Below the pieces are notes generated by a model, which saw nothing but the letters and a program-made list of their open reading frames with translations, ran no database searches and was not told the DNA's origin. This document shows positions 1 to 9,821 of a stretch of DNA of 64,000 nt, piece after piece; positions within the stretch are counted from its first letter, which is position 1; each line of letters opens with the position of its first letter. This DNA is from Spirosomataceae bacterium TFI 002 (GTDB taxonomy: Bacteria > Bacteroidota > Bacteroidia > Cytophagales > Spirosomataceae). A program made the position numbers and the translations under genes. The DNA is taken from assembly GCA_900230115.1 (NCBI GenBank), contig LT907983.1, positions 2,728,001 to 2,792,000 of the forward strand, read 5' to 3'.

Positions 1-463
1 TTGCTGCAGCTAAGTGATAAATCGAAAGCAATGATGAATTAGAGCCGCTGGCTTCATTTCCATGAACAGAGTAACCCATCCATATTACAGAAGGCATCTG
101 AGCTAAATTCAAAGATTTGCTTTGAGATGGATCTGCGATTTTCGCATGCTCGGCTTTTATGTTTGCAAGGTTTGCCAAGTTTTTTGGAGAACTTACTGTT
201 ACCATAAGCAATTCCCTGTTTTCGTAAGATCGGGCATATTGCTCTATCTGAATACGGTCAGTATATTTTGCCACCTCTCTGTAATACCCGTAGATTTCGT
301 AAGGAGTAACGTGCTGTTCTCCTAGCTCATAGCCGAGGTATTGTTTTGGTGTAGGGATTTTCGTGTCATAAGTGACATCTTTTGGGAGGTAATACGATAA
401 GTCTGATTGACCAAAACTTATGTATGAACTAAAGAGGAAAACAAATGCTAAAACTCTTTTCAT
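1..463 (-). CDS. M14 family zinc carboxypeptidase, N-terminal part (runs off the window)
   Basis: The first 154 codons are visible, reading from an ATG at 463 down to the window edge with no stop. The product opens with a signal peptide (about residues 1-19, ending SFGQ) and continues into a peptidase M14 domain. A segment ending WMGYSVHGNEASGSN near residues 128-142 carries the HxxE zinc-ligand pair of the family (H and E of HGNE). M14 enzymes remove C-terminal residues from peptides; with a signal peptide this one should act in the periplasm or outside the cell. The third zinc ligand and the catalytic Glu lie beyond the window, so activity cannot be judged. It is transcribed divergently from copA. 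Confidence 0.88.
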   Translation of the reverse strand, partial: MKRVLAFVFLFSSYISFGQSDLSYYLPKDVTYDTKIPTPKQYLGYELGEQHVTPYEIYGYYREVAKYTDRIQIEQYARSYENRELLMVTVSSPKNLANLANIKAEHAKIADPSQSKSLNLAQMPSVIWMGYSVHGNEASGSNSSLLSIYHLAAA

Positions 464-583
464 GAATGATTGGGTAAAGGATGAATGATATTAAAACGAA
501 AATACTCTTTAAATGGAAATAAGAGTTTGGTTTGGGGCAAAATGTTGCATTACAATGTTAATTTCTAATCGAAAGACTGGCTT

Positions 584-666
584 AGGGATCGTAGCGGCAT
601 CCTCATCGGATTTGACCGATGAAATATAGCGGATTGCCCGACCCCACAATAGTGGGGGAAGTCCCT
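584..666 (+). ncRNA. Structured RNA-like element in the M14/copA intergenic region (possibly Flavo-1-like)
   Basis: The 83-base stretch folds, by hand, into a compact branched structure. An outer stem pairs 584-589 with 661-666. An inner stem pairs GGCATCC (596-602) with GGATTGCC (631-638, one bulge) and continues into a perfect 7-bp stem TCATCGG/CCGATGA (603-609 with 616-622). A second branch pairs CCCCAC (642-647) with GTGGGG (652-657) across a 4-base loop. Single-stranded joints such as GTAGC and AATATAGC sit between the stems. Similar elements occur between genes in Bacteroidota, and the Flavo-1 RNA family is a candidate identity, but I cannot compare with its model here. On the plus strand it would lie in the leader of copA, ending 53 bases before the ATG. 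Confidence 0.45.
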
Positions 667-719
667 CACTATGACTTTTATCATAGAACTTTATAGCTGT
701 ATTTATCATTATCTTGTTA

Positions 720-2921
720 ATGGTAGTAACTGAAACATATCCTGTAATAGGAATGACTTGTGCCTCTTGTGCGGCAAGCGTGGGATCAATATTGAATCAT
801 AGTAAAGGCGTGTCGGTTGCAGATGTGAATTATGCGAGTAATTCGGTAAAAGTAACTTTTGATGCTGAAAGTACTGATGCACTTAGGTTACAGAAAGCTG
901 TACAGAGTATTGGTTATGATTTGGCTATTAATGCGGAGGATGGAGATCAAGAAGCTCTTCAGCTTGAGCGATATGAACGTATCAAGAAAAACACGATTTG
1001 GTCTGCAATTTTGACTGCTCCCATTTTTGTGATTGGAATGTTTTTTATGGATTGGGAGCTAGGTAAATGGATTTCTTTAGCTCTAAGTATTCCAGTCTTA
1101 TTTTGGTTTGGAAGATCGTTTTATGTCAATGCTGTAAAGCAAGCAAAGCATTTTAAAGCGAACATGGATACATTGGTTGCCCTAAGTACTGGTATCGCTT
1201 TCTTGTTTAGTGTGTTTAATTCTTTTTATCCTGAGTTTTGGACCTCAAAAGGCCTAGAGTCACATGTCTACTTTGAGGCAGCAACGGTGATTATAACTTT
1301 TATTTCTGTTGGAAAGCTGCTCGAAGAAAAAGCAAAAACTTCCACAACTACTGCGATAAAAAAGCTTGTTGGGTTGCAACCCAACTCTTTAACTATTGTT
1401 GAAAATGGGGAAGAGAAAGTCATTGCCATAAATGAAGTTGAAAGAGGTCAGATGATTGTCGTTTATCCCGGAGATAAGATACCTGTGGATGGGCAAGTAA
1501 TGAAGGGAAGCTCCTTCATAGATGAAAGTATGATGACCGGAGAACCGGTTCCGAATGAGAAAAAGCGAGGAGATAAGGTGTATGCGGGTACAATAAACCA
1601 GGATGGTAACTTACAGTTTATCGCTGAAAAAGTGGGGGATCAGACTTTTCTTGCTCAAATAATACAGCAAGTTAAAGATGCTCAAGGTAGCAAAGCTCCA
1701 GTGCAAAAGTTAGTTGATAAAATTGCTTCCATTTTTGTTCCAGTTGTATTGCTTATTGCGGTGACAACATTTATTGTTTGGTATTTGATTGGTGGTGAGA
1801 ATGCTTTGACGCACGCTATTCTTACTTCGGTATCGGTGCTGGTTATTGCTTGTCCTTGTGCTTTGGGCTTGGCAACACCTACTGCCATTATGGTAGGAAT
1901 GGGAAAGGGTGCCGAAAATAATATCCTAATTAAAGATGCTGAAAGTCTTGAGCTTGCACATAAAATATCGGCCGTTGTTTTAGATAAGACGGGAACAATT
2001 ACTGAAGGGAAACCAAAAGTGTCGTCTTTGAAATGGCTTGAAAACGATGAGCTCTATCCAAAGGTTCTTTTAGGTTTAGAGCAGCGGTCAAAACACCCAA
2101 TTGCAAGTGCAGTAGTATCGTATCTCAAAGAAGACGGAATAAGGCCGTCGCCTATAATAGAGTTTATAAATAAAACTGGTTTAGGGATAACAGGGAAGGT
2201 GAAAGGGGTAAGTTTTGGCGTTGGAAATGAAAAGCTATCTAAAGAGTTTGGGGTTAAGCTAAGTTTAACCCAAAAAGAAGAAATAGAGCAATTACGGTCA
2301 AAATCGGCAACTGTTTTTTATTTCGTTGCTGAGGAAAAGTTACTTGCAATAATTTCGGTTACAGATAAAATAAAGGGAAGCTCCAAAGAAGCAATAGAAA
2401 TTCTACAGGAACGAGGAATTCAAGTTCATATGCTTACTGGTGATGGAAAGTCGACGGCAAATTCAGTTGCAAGTCAAGTTGGAATTGATAATTGGCATGC
2501 CGAAGTATTGCCACATGATAAATCAACCTTTGTGAAAAAGCTTCAAAATGAAGGTCATGTTGTTGCCATGGTTGGCGATGGAATAAATGATTCGCAAGCT
2601 CTCGCTCAAGCCGATGTTAGTATTGCAATGAGTCACGGTTCTGATATTGCCATGGACGTTGCAAAAATTACCTTAATGGGGTCCGACTTATTAGGTTTGG
2701 CTAAAGCAATAAGCTTATCGAAACAAACAATGAGAACGCTTCGCCAAAATCTGTTTTGGGCTTTTGTTTATAATCTTATTGGAATTCCTCTCGCTGAGGG
2801 TTTGCTATATCCTATAAATGGATTTTTACTTAACCCAATGATTGCTGGTGCAGCAATGGCTTTTAGTTCAGTTTCAGTTGTTCTGAATAGCTTAAGATTA
2901 AAGAAGGTAAATCTAAATTAA
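720..2921 (+). CDS. copA: Copper-translocating P1B-type ATPase
   Basis: This is a 733-residue heavy-metal pump of the inner membrane that exports Cu(I) at the expense of ATP. One N-terminal HMA domain carries the metal motif MTCASC (residues 12-17). Membrane segments follow, then the actuator motif TGEP, the transmembrane CPC motif at about residue 378, the phosphorylation motif DKTGT at about 422, and GDGIND at about 620. The CPC motif with no His-rich extension favours copper over zinc or cadmium. The frame is open back to a TTG at 714; I chose the ATG at 720 because it gives the usual short lead into the HMA domain. No CopZ or metal-responsive regulator is visible beside it. Confidence 0.95.
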   Translation: MVVTETYPVIGMTCASCAASVGSILNHSKGVSVADVNYASNSVKVTFDAESTDALRLQKAVQSIGYDLAINAEDGDQEALQLERYERIKKNTIWSAILTAPIFVIGMFFMDWELGKWISLALSIPVLFWFGRSFYVNAVKQAKHFKANMDTLVALSTGIAFLFSVFNSFYPEFWTSKGLESHVYFEAATVIITFISVGKLLEEKAKTSTTTAIKKLVGLQPNSLTIVENGEEKVIAINEVERGQMIVVYPGDKIPVDGQVMKGSSFIDESMMTGEPVPNEKKRGDKVYAGTINQDGNLQFIAEKVGDQTFLAQIIQQVKDAQGSKAPVQKLVDKIASIFVPVVLLIAVTTFIVWYLIGGENALTHAILTSVSVLVIACPCALGLATPTAIMVGMGKGAENNILIKDAESLELAHKISAVVLDKTGTITEGKPKVSSLKWLENDELYPKVLLGLEQRSKHPIASAVVSYLKEDGIRPSPIIEFINKTGLGITGKVKGVSFGVGNEKLSKEFGVKLSLTQKEEIEQLRSKSATVFYFVAEEKLLAIISVTDKIKGSSKEAIEILQERGIQVHMLTGDGKSTANSVASQVGIDNWHAEVLPHDKSTFVKKLQNEGHVVAMVGDGINDSQALAQADVSIAMSHGSDIAMDVAKITLMGSDLLGLAKAISLSKQTMRTLRQNLFWAFVYNLIGIPLAEGLLYPINGFLLNPMIAGAAMAFSSVSVVLNSLRLKKVNLN

Positions 2922-2924
2922 AAA

Positions 2925-2954
2925 AGCCTGTGAGGTTGTTAAATCTCACAGGCT
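2925..2954 (-). terminator. Rho-independent terminator of gmd
   Basis: A perfect 10-bp stem (AGCCTGTGAG with CTCACAGGCT) and 10-base loop sit between the convergent copA and gmd stops. On the minus strand it is followed by a run of six T, so it should end the gmd transcript. The plus-strand side has no T run, although the hairpin may still help end copA messages. Confidence 0.85.
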
Positions 2955-2973
2955 AAGGTAAGGCAATAATGTA

Positions 2974-4077
2974 TTATAAAGGTTTCCCTGCCTTATTTAC
3001 ACCAGACTGGTTTTGAAACAAGTTAAGGTCCGCTTGCACCATTTCTTGAACTAGTGCTTTTAGGTCATATTTAGGAACCCATCCAAGTTTTTCTTTTGAT
3101 TTTGTTGGATCACCTATGAGTAGTTCTACTTCTGTTGGGCGATAGTATTTTGGATCAACAGCCACAACTCTTTCCCCAACCTTAAATTTAAAGTCAGGAT
3201 TAGAACTAGACTTAACGAATGCTTCTTCTTGATCATCCTTGCCTTTAAATTCTAGTTCGACACCTAACTCTTCGAATGCCATTCTGACAAACTCACGAAC
3301 TGTAGTAGTCTCGCCAGTAGCAATGACAAAGTCTTCGGCAACATCTTGCTGAAGAATTAACCACATGGCTTCAATATAATCCTTCGCATGTCCCCAGTCT
3401 CTTTTTGCATCTAAGTTACCTAGGTATAGACAACTTTCTGTTCCCAATGCTATTTGTGCAACTGCTCGAGTGATTTTTCTTGTTACGAAAGTTTCACCTC
3501 TCAATGGGGATTCATGGTTAAAAAGGATTCCATTGCAGGCATACATATTATATGCTTCGCGATAGTTAACAGTTATCCAATAGCCGTAAAGCTTTGCAAC
3601 GGCATATGGGGAACGTGGGTAAAATGGAGTGGTCTCGGACTGTGGAACCTCCTGAACCAAACCGTACAGTTCAGAAGTAGATGCTTGGTAAATTCTTGTT
3701 TTTTCGGTTAGACCTAAGAGTCTCACAGCTTCTAAAATTCTTAAAGTACCAATTCCATCTACGTTTGCAGTGTATTCAGGTGCATCAAAACTTACTTTCA
3801 CATGCGACATCGCACCTAGATTGTAAATTTCGTCTGGTTGAACTTCCTGAATGATACGAATAATATTGGTAGAGTCACTTAGGTCACCATAATGAAGGAT
3901 GAAGTTCACATTTGCCTCGTGAAGATCTTTATAAAGGTGATCTATTCTATCTGTATTAAACAAAGAAGCTCTTCTTTTAATACCGTGAACTTTGTATCCT
4001 TTTTGTAATAAGAATTCGGCTAAATAAGCTCCATCTTGTCCAGTTACTCCAGTAATGAGTGCTGTTTTTTGTGACAT
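2974..4077 (-). CDS. gmd: GDP-mannose 4,6-dehydratase
   Basis: The 367-residue product converts GDP-D-mannose to GDP-4-keto-6-deoxy-D-mannose, the precursor of GDP-L-fucose, GDP-D-rhamnose or GDP-perosamine. It is an extended SDR enzyme: the NADP-binding motif [11 protein letters not shown] lies near residue 8, the RRASLFNT segment specific to Gmd follows, and the catalytic residues are in STSELYG and [10 protein letters not shown] (Tyr-x3-Lys). Length matches the family. No fucose synthase (fcl) lies in the window, so the final sugar is unknown. It starts 14 bases after the stop of the SPOR lipoprotein gene and is probably cotranscribed with it. Confidence 0.96.
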   Translation of the reverse strand: MSQKTALITGVTGQDGAYLAEFLLQKGYKVHGIKRRASLFNTDRIDHLYKDLHEANVNFILHYGDLSDSTNIIRIIQEVQPDEIYNLGAMSHVKVSFDAPEYTANVDGIGTLRILEAVRLLGLTEKTRIYQASTSELYGLVQEVPQSETTPFYPRSPYAVAKLYGYWITVNYREAYNMYACNGILFNHESPLRGETFVTRKITRAVAQIALGTESCLYLGNLDAKRDWGHAKDYIEAMWLILQQDVAEDFVIATGETTTVREFVRMAFEELGVELEFKGKDDQEEAFVKSSSNPDFKFKVGERVVAVDPKYYRPTEVELLIGDPTKSKEKLGWVPKYDLKALVQEMVQADLNLFQNQSGVNKAGKPL

Positions 4078-4091
4078 TCTATAAGTTTAAA

Positions 4092-4646
4092 TTATTGTTT
4101 GATGTTGAGACTACGCTTTACATCTATTTTGTCCATCATTATTTTTGCGGTAGGGAATCTTGAAACCAGTGATGCATAGTACCTCTCGGCATCCATGCGA
4201 TTCATGAAATCACCTACTTTCACCTTGTAAGTAGGTTGGCTGTAAGACTCATAGCTTTCCAATTCTGGATAGTGTTGAAGTATGTAGGACTTTGCTGATT
4301 CAAAATTGCCTCTATTATTTCCAGAAAAAATTGAGATTCTAAATCCCTGAGACTCAGTTAAGGATTTGTTTTTTTCTTTTATTTGGTCTAAGACTACATT
4401 TATTTCCTTATTGTCATTCAGAGGCTCCTCGCTATTGAATTTAAGGACATCTTTAGGTTTTTCCACCTTGTCATTTGCCTTTTCCTTATTATCTTCTTGA
4501 TCATACTTTGGTCGAACAGTACTCAAATCTTCTTCATAAGCAGTAATTTTCTTATCTGCTTGTTGGGTAGTATTAGGTACACTTCTAACGCAACTAGAAA
4601 TTGCGAAAAATATCAATAAAAATACAAATTGTGTCTGATGCTTCAC
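4092..4646 (-). CDS. SPOR-domain lipoprotein
   Basis: A small predicted lipoprotein. Starting from the GTG at 4646 it has a signal peptide ending FFAISSC, with the Cys as the lipid-attachment site. The frame is also open to a TTG at 4661, which adds five residues. After a charged, low-complexity linker rich in Lys, Asp and Glu, the last 80 or so residues (GFRISIFSGNNRG to the end) resemble a SPOR domain, which binds glycan strands of peptidoglycan stripped of their stem peptides. The YKVKVGDFMNRMDAERYY stretch is typical of the second half of that fold. Likely location is the periplasm, anchored to a membrane. Its role beside gmd is unknown. Confidence 0.75.
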   Translation of the reverse strand: MKHQTQFVFLLIFFAISSCVRSVPNTTQQADKKITAYEEDLSTVRPKYDQEDNKEKANDKVEKPKDVLKFNSEEPLNDNKEINVVLDQIKEKNKSLTESQGFRISIFSGNNRGNFESAKSYILQHYPELESYESYSQPTYKVKVGDFMNRMDAERYYASLVSRFPTAKIMMDKIDVKRSLNIKQ

Positions 4647-4900
4647 GATGACTTTCGACAATGAGCCTGCAAATTAATTATTTGTAATTTAGTAAGTGAA
4701 GTTTGGTGTGTTCTTTTTTGTTTTCTGTACTGGATTTCTTGCAATTACGGTACTTGACTTTTTAGTAATCCTACCATCAAGCTCAACTATATGTGTATAA
4801 AATGAGTGGGATTGTGAACCAGTAAATAAGAATTTTATGATTCTTCGCCATACTGTTGTATTTTTACTATTCTAGCTAAAAATAGCTTGACTTATTGACT

Positions 4901-6886
4901 ATGTCTAGGTTTGTCACTTTAGTGTTATTGCTTTGTGCAACTCTTTCTTTTGAACTTGAGGCACAAAGTCTATGTAACAGTACGAATGCGATCCAAAACG
5001 GCTTTAAGCTGGATGCCAATGTGGGATGCAGTCCATTTACAGTAGTTCCTCAGGATCAAAGTGGTTTGACTGACGTAAAATACATTTTTGACTATCGAGG
5101 TCAGCCTGCTACCGAATTAGGAAGTTTAAACCCAGGCTTACAAGATGTTTTGTTTAATGGTGCTAATGATCAGCCCAGAACGTATACTATTCTCCAATAT
5201 GGAAAAGATGCTAATGGGGTGGAGAAGTATTCTTGTCAGAATTTGGTGGTGAGGAAAGATAATAAGCCGAAGTTTTCTTATAACTCTTGTAACAATCAAA
5301 TTCTTAATATTACAGTTCCAGATGTAGTTGAAAATGACTTTGATTCGTATGTTATACATTGGGGCGATAATAGTACTGAATCATTTACATCAATTCCGTA
5401 TAAAAAAACGAAAAACTATACCTCACTTACAGCTTCTCGGACAATAAAGGTGGAAGGTATTTATAACACTCCAATTGGTTGTTCAGCACCGTCATTTCAA
5501 ACTATAGATATGAGTGAGGGTGGTAATTATGCTAATATTGATGTATTGAAGTTATCAGAAGAAAGCAAGAAAGTTGAAATCAAATTTGATGGGTTAAATG
5601 AAGACTATAAGCTTTTCAAGCGAAGTGTAAATGAGGTATATGATAATAATAATCCTATAGCATCGATAGGTCCTGGGACTATAGCTTTAGACGTTAACTC
5701 AAGTGTGCAATATTGTTTTTCGGCATTTAGAAACTCGGGTGGATGCTTTGAATCTGCAGGGGAAGTATGTACGGTACCGTTGGCCGTTGACATTAATGGT
5801 AAAGAAAATGTATTGACTTGGCAAGAACACCCATTAGTATTAAATACTTTGTTTGGGTCTAATGGGGAGGTTCAGAATGTGACATATAATATAATTAGGT
5901 CGGGTGAAACAATTGATTATTTTAACAATGTTACCAGCCCCTATGTTGATCAAATTAATTGTAGTAAAGAATATTGTTATCGAATAGAGACTGTTGTAAA
6001 AGGTATCCCTAAATTTGGTTCTGCTAAAGTATATGAAAGTACTAGTTTATCAAATGAGATTTGTGTGGATCGAGGTTCTTTTCGTCCAAATGCTATTCAA
6101 ACTCTCAGTGCAACATTTAATGGAGACAATAAACATGTTGTAAAGTTTAAAGATGACAGCAACTGGGATTTATTAAAAACCCAGTTTTATTTATATACCT
6201 TATACCCTAACAATGATAGTTTATTGTTGGATAGTGTAAATGGTGTTCAAGACTTTACAACTTTTGAAATCGATAACAGTTGCTATAGGATTGGGTATAG
6301 GGATGAATGCGGAAGTATAAGTGAGTTAAGCCCTAAAGTTTGTGTAGTAAATCTTGCGGTGGAATATGACGAGCAATTAAAATGGGAAGCGGTTAATCCT
6401 TTTACTAATGAGGCTATATCTAATTATGAAGTTTATTTTGAAAATGAAAACTCCAAAGCTTACGATTTATTGACAAATAGGTCAAATGCCTTCAATGATT
6501 TAAGTCCTGACTTAAGTAACTTTATTAATGAAGCTAGATTTAAAGTAAAGGTTTTGGGTGCTGATGGAGGGTTTAGCTGGACCAATTCTAAAGTTATTCC
6601 TTTAGAATTTAAATTGTATTTGCCAGATGCTTTTAGTCCGAATAATGATGGCGTGAACGACATCTTGGAGGTAAAGGGCAGTATAGGTAGGGCGGAGTCT
6701 ATTTCATTTGTAATTTTTGATCGTTGGGGGAAAATTCTTTTTGACACGAATTTAAACGAATTGAAATGGGATGGTTTTATCAAAGGGAAAGCTCTGCCCA
6801 TAGGACAATATATTTACTCAATAAATGCTGAACTGAAAGATGGAACTAGATATAAACATTCAGGTATGCTTGAACTTTTGAAATAG
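4901..6886 (+). CDS. Secreted protein with T9SS type B sorting / gliding-motility C-terminal domain
   Basis: A 661-residue secreted protein. A signal peptide (through about residue 22, LSFELEAQ) is followed by a long beta-rich region with scattered Cys pairs that looks like repeated Ig- or fibronectin-like modules. The C-terminal 85 residues form the CHU_C / type B sorting domain: LPDAFSPNNDGVNDIL, then FVIFDRWGKILF, then WDGFIKGKALPIGQYIY. That domain directs export through the type IX secretion system. The frame opens at a TTG (4895), but the ATG at 4901 gives the better signal peptide. Its stop overlaps the GTG start of the next gene by one base, so it is translationally linked to two Wzi-type genes. 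The ligand or partner is unknown. Confidence 0.85.
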   Translation: MSRFVTLVLLLCATLSFELEAQSLCNSTNAIQNGFKLDANVGCSPFTVVPQDQSGLTDVKYIFDYRGQPATELGSLNPGLQDVLFNGANDQPRTYTILQYGKDANGVEKYSCQNLVVRKDNKPKFSYNSCNNQILNITVPDVVENDFDSYVIHWGDNSTESFTSIPYKKTKNYTSLTASRTIKVEGIYNTPIGCSAPSFQTIDMSEGGNYANIDVLKLSEESKKVEIKFDGLNEDYKLFKRSVNEVYDNNNPIASIGPGTIALDVNSSVQYCFSAFRNSGGCFESAGEVCTVPLAVDINGKENVLTWQEHPLVLNTLFGSNGEVQNVTYNIIRSGETIDYFNNVTSPYVDQINCSKEYCYRIETVVKGIPKFGSAKVYESTSLSNEICVDRGSFRPNAIQTLSATFNGDNKHVVKFKDDSNWDLLKTQFYLYTLYPNNDSLLLDSVNGVQDFTTFEIDNSCYRIGYRDECGSISELSPKVCVVNLAVEYDEQLKWEAVNPFTNEAISNYEVYFENENSKAYDLLTNRSNAFNDLSPDLSNFINEARFKVKVLGADGGFSWTNSKVIPLEFKLYLPDAFSPNNDGVNDILEVKGSIGRAESISFVIFDRWGKILFDTNLNELKWDGFIKGKALPIGQYIYSINAELKDGTRYKHSGMLELLK

Positions 6887-8337
6887 TGAAAAAAATATTA
6901 ATTGTAATAGCTTTCCTTTCCATGTTTGTCAATGGATATTCCCAAAAGGATATGCATACCAAAAATGTTAAATTTACTGCGGCTATCCAATCAATTATTT
7001 CTTCAGATACAATAAAACCTTTTTGGTCACGAGTGAATAAATATGGTACTGTTCCGCTAAAGGGTAATATGCTGGCAATAGATCTGAGGGTGGTTAAAGA
7101 ATTTGATAGTCTATTTACAGATAAAAAAATTTTAAAAAAGTTAGGTTTTGGCTATGGGGTAAGGGCTTTGGGTAGTGTGAATAATAAAAAATCAATTTTG
7201 TTTTTACCCGAAGCTTATGTGAAAGTTCGGCATAAGCATTTTGAGTTATATGTAGGAAAGAGGCAAGAAGTATTTGGCCTTGTGGATACTGTTGCTTCAT
7301 CGGGTTCATATATTTGGTCTGGCAATGCTATGCCTCTTCCCAAGCTCCAAGTTCATACACCAGGCTATTTGCCAATTACAAAAAAAGGTTTTTTAAGTAT
7401 CAAAGCTGGGTTAAGTCATGGTTGGTTCAGTGATAATGGTATAGTTAAAAATCACTGGTTGCATCAAAAATGGCTTTATGGTAAGATAGGAAGAAAGGAT
7501 TCAAAAGTTCAATTCTCCGCTGGTATCAATCATCAAGTGATGTGGGGTGGTTATTCTGAGGTTTTAAAAAACGTAGGTGGGGAAATTCCGCCTACCATTG
7601 ATGGATATTTGGCTCCTTTTCCACTTTATTCATATCAGTTTGTACTTATTCCCTTTTTACAAAAAATTATATTACCTGATGGGAATAAGGTGCCTGGTTA
7701 TGATGGAGGGCTTGCTATTGGTAATCAGTTGGGATCTGTTGACTTGGCTTTCGATATTAAAATTGGTGGTTCTAGTCTTTTGGTTTATACACAACAGCCA
7801 TATGATTTTGCGAGATCCTTGTACAACTTAAACAATATCGAAGATGGACTCTATGGAATTTCGTTGAGGATTAAGAATAAAATAATTAATAAGGTATGTT
7901 TTGAATATTTTGATACAAGAAGTCAAGGTAGATACTTGTTTGGAAAACTTCAGCCATCAAATTATGGTGAAATTGACAATTACTTTTCTCATGGTCAATA
8001 TCAGAGTTGGTCGAACCACGGCAACATTATTGGTAGCCCGTTTATCATTGATGAGATTTATAGCAAAAGCAATGATATTTTAAGTAACAGAGTATTTTAC
8101 TATTATGGAAGTGTGTTCGGTAAAGTATTCGACTTGGATTACGCATTCAAATTTGCTTCTTCTTCAAACTTAGGGACTTATTTTCGAGAAATTAATAAAA
8201 AACAGAATTCAATGAATTTGTCTTTTTCAAAAAGTGTTAAAAGACATTTTTTAATTGGTTTAGATTTTTCAATGGACAGAGGGTATCTTTATCCCAATAC
8301 TATAGCCTTTGGAATTAAAGCGAACTATCAATATTGA
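6886..8337 (+). CDS. Capsule assembly Wzi family outer-membrane protein (copy 1)
   Basis: This 483-residue product has a signal peptide (ending VNGYSQ) and beta-strand-rich alternation throughout, as expected for an outer-membrane barrel. The motif PFWSRVNKYGTVP near residues 45-57 and the segments LFLPEAYVKVRH and GKRQEVFGL match the Bacteroidota branch of the Wzi family. In enterobacteria Wzi is a barrel that binds capsular polysaccharide at the cell surface. The start is a GTG in the junction TAGTG shared with the upstream stop. The downstream paralogue overlaps it by 4 bases. The closest relative in the window is that paralogue, so a tandem duplication is likely. Confidence 0.82.
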   Translation: MKKILIVIAFLSMFVNGYSQKDMHTKNVKFTAAIQSIISSDTIKPFWSRVNKYGTVPLKGNMLAIDLRVVKEFDSLFTDKKILKKLGFGYGVRALGSVNNKKSILFLPEAYVKVRHKHFELYVGKRQEVFGLVDTVASSGSYIWSGNAMPLPKLQVHTPGYLPITKKGFLSIKAGLSHGWFSDNGIVKNHWLHQKWLYGKIGRKDSKVQFSAGINHQVMWGGYSEVLKNVGGEIPPTIDGYLAPFPLYSYQFVLIPFLQKIILPDGNKVPGYDGGLAIGNQLGSVDLAFDIKIGGSSLLVYTQQPYDFARSLYNLNNIEDGLYGISLRIKNKIINKVCFEYFDTRSQGRYLFGKLQPSNYGEIDNYFSHGQYQSWSNHGNIIGSPFIIDEIYSKSNDILSNRVFYYYGSVFGKVFDLDYAFKFASSSNLGTYFREINKKQNSMNLSFSKSVKRHFLIGLDFSMDRGYLYPNTIAFGIKANYQY

Positions 8338-9821
8338 AATATTTATTACTTTCCATACTACTTGTACAAAATCTGTGTTCTGCTCAATCAAGTTGGGACG
8401 GAAATACTTATTCTTTAGAGTCTAACTTATTTGTTAGTACCGATTCTATATTGCCTTTTTGGACACGTTCACAATCATATGGAGAGATTCCTGTGGAGTC
8501 TCAGTTTGTACAGTTAAAGGGTAGTATTCATCATGAATATGATAGTACTTATAAGATAGATAAGAGATTACAGCATTATGGTTTCGGTCATGGTGCTTCA
8601 TTCGTTGGTAATTTGGGCAAGGTAAATCAATTTCTTATATCTGAGGCATTTGTTAAAGCTAGATATGGTGTTTTTGAAATGTGGGCTGGGCGAAGACGGG
8701 AAATCATTGGCTTAGTAGACTCTACCCTGAGTACCGGTTCTTTAATTTGGGGTGGAAATTCTTTGCCTATTCCGAAGGTGCAATTGGCTATACCAAATTA
8801 TACGCCAATAATTGGAAAAGGATTAATATCAATAAAAGGCACGTTTTCTCACGGTTGGTTTGGGAGTACAGATTCTGTGAAGAATTATTTTTTACACCAA
8901 AAAACATTTTATGCAAGAATAGGTAAACCTAATTGGAAGTTTAAGTTTTACGCTGGTTTTAATCATCAGGTGCAATGGGCTGGGGCACCAGCTGTTCCTT
9001 TTTATGATCCTCGTACAGATCAAATAATTAGTGCTTTTCCTAAGAGCCTTTCTACCTATATGAATGTTGTCTCTGGACTAAGTTCAAATAGGAAAGGAGA
9101 TCAAGTAATTAGTACTAATGGAGTGCCTTATAATGAAGCATTTAATAGGGCAGGTAACCATCTGGGGACCTTAGATATTGCTTTCGAATATAATTTCGAC
9201 CAAATCAAATTATTTGTTTATCGACAAAGTATTTATGAGGATGGAAGTTTGTTTTTTTTAAGTAATATTCAGGACGGGTTGTTAGGAGTTTCATTTACTC
9301 CTGTGACAAAGTCTCAAAACTTTTTAAAATTGAAAAAGATTAATTTTGAATATTTAGATTCGAGGAGTCAAGGAGGGAGAGGGGGTAGTGGAAATGTTAT
9401 TCCAGAGCTAAGAGGCCAGGACAATTATTTTAATAACTCGTTGTATGAAGATGGTTGGACTTACAAATCTAGAACCTTAGCTAATTCTTTTTTCATTCCT
9501 TTAAACGAATATAGTTATTTATTACCTAATGCCTCGAGCTTCATAAGTTCGCAAATCTTCAATTCAAGATTAACTGCTTTTTCTTCAACTTTAAATATAG
9601 AGGTTGGGAAGCATAATATTTTGGGAAGGTACAGCAGAAGTGACAATTATGGAAACTATAGATTTGAGTTAAATGAAATTATTCAACATTCAATGTTATT
9701 TAATTGGAAAATAGAGATTAACAAGTATAAACTTAATGCTTCTATTGCTAGTGACTGGGGAAAGTTTTTAGGAACAAGAGCGAGCTTTAATGTTGGTCTG
9801 GCTCGACGTTTATATCGGTAA
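8334..9821 (+). CDS. Capsule assembly Wzi family outer-membrane protein (copy 2)
   Basis: A 495-residue paralogue of the preceding protein, with the same landmarks in the same order: signal peptide (ending NLCSAQ), LPFWTRSQSYGEIP, ISEAFVKARYG, GRRREIIGLVDSTLSTGS, SHGWFGS, and a stretch with the shared words EYLDSRSQG. The start is a TTG overlapping the upstream stop by 4 bases; no ATG gives a signal peptide. The two copies have diverged strongly except at these motifs, so they may bind different polysaccharides or form a hetero-oligomer. The 3' end overlaps the convergent WbpM-like gene by 35 bases. Confidence 0.82.
   Translation: MKYLLLSILLVQNLCSAQSSWDGNTYSLESNLFVSTDSILPFWTRSQSYGEIPVESQFVQLKGSIHHEYDSTYKIDKRLQHYGFGHGASFVGNLGKVNQFLISEAFVKARYGVFEMWAGRRREIIGLVDSTLSTGSLIWGGNSLPIPKVQLAIPNYTPIIGKGLISIKGTFSHGWFGSTDSVKNYFLHQKTFYARIGKPNWKFKFYAGFNHQVQWAGAPAVPFYDPRTDQIISAFPKSLSTYMNVVSGLSSNRKGDQVISTNGVPYNEAFNRAGNHLGTLDIAFEYNFDQIKLFVYRQSIYEDGSLFFLSNIQDGLLGVSFTPVTKSQNFLKLKKINFEYLDSRSQGGRGGSGNVIPELRGQDNYFNNSLYEDGWTYKSRTLANSFFIPLNEYSYLLPNASSFISSQIFNSRLTAFSSTLNIEVGKHNILGRYSRSDNYGNYRFELNEIIQHSMLFNWKIEINKYKLNASIASDWGKFLGTRASFNVGLARRLYR

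Noticed and set aside
509-709. Minus-strand 66-residue reading frame between the M14 gene and copA
   Set aside because: It runs through the structured RNA-like element and shows no protein-like pattern; best explained as a chance frame of that element.
3454-3711. 85-residue frame opposite gmd
   Set aside because: Lies fully inside the well-conserved gmd gene on the other strand; shadow frame.
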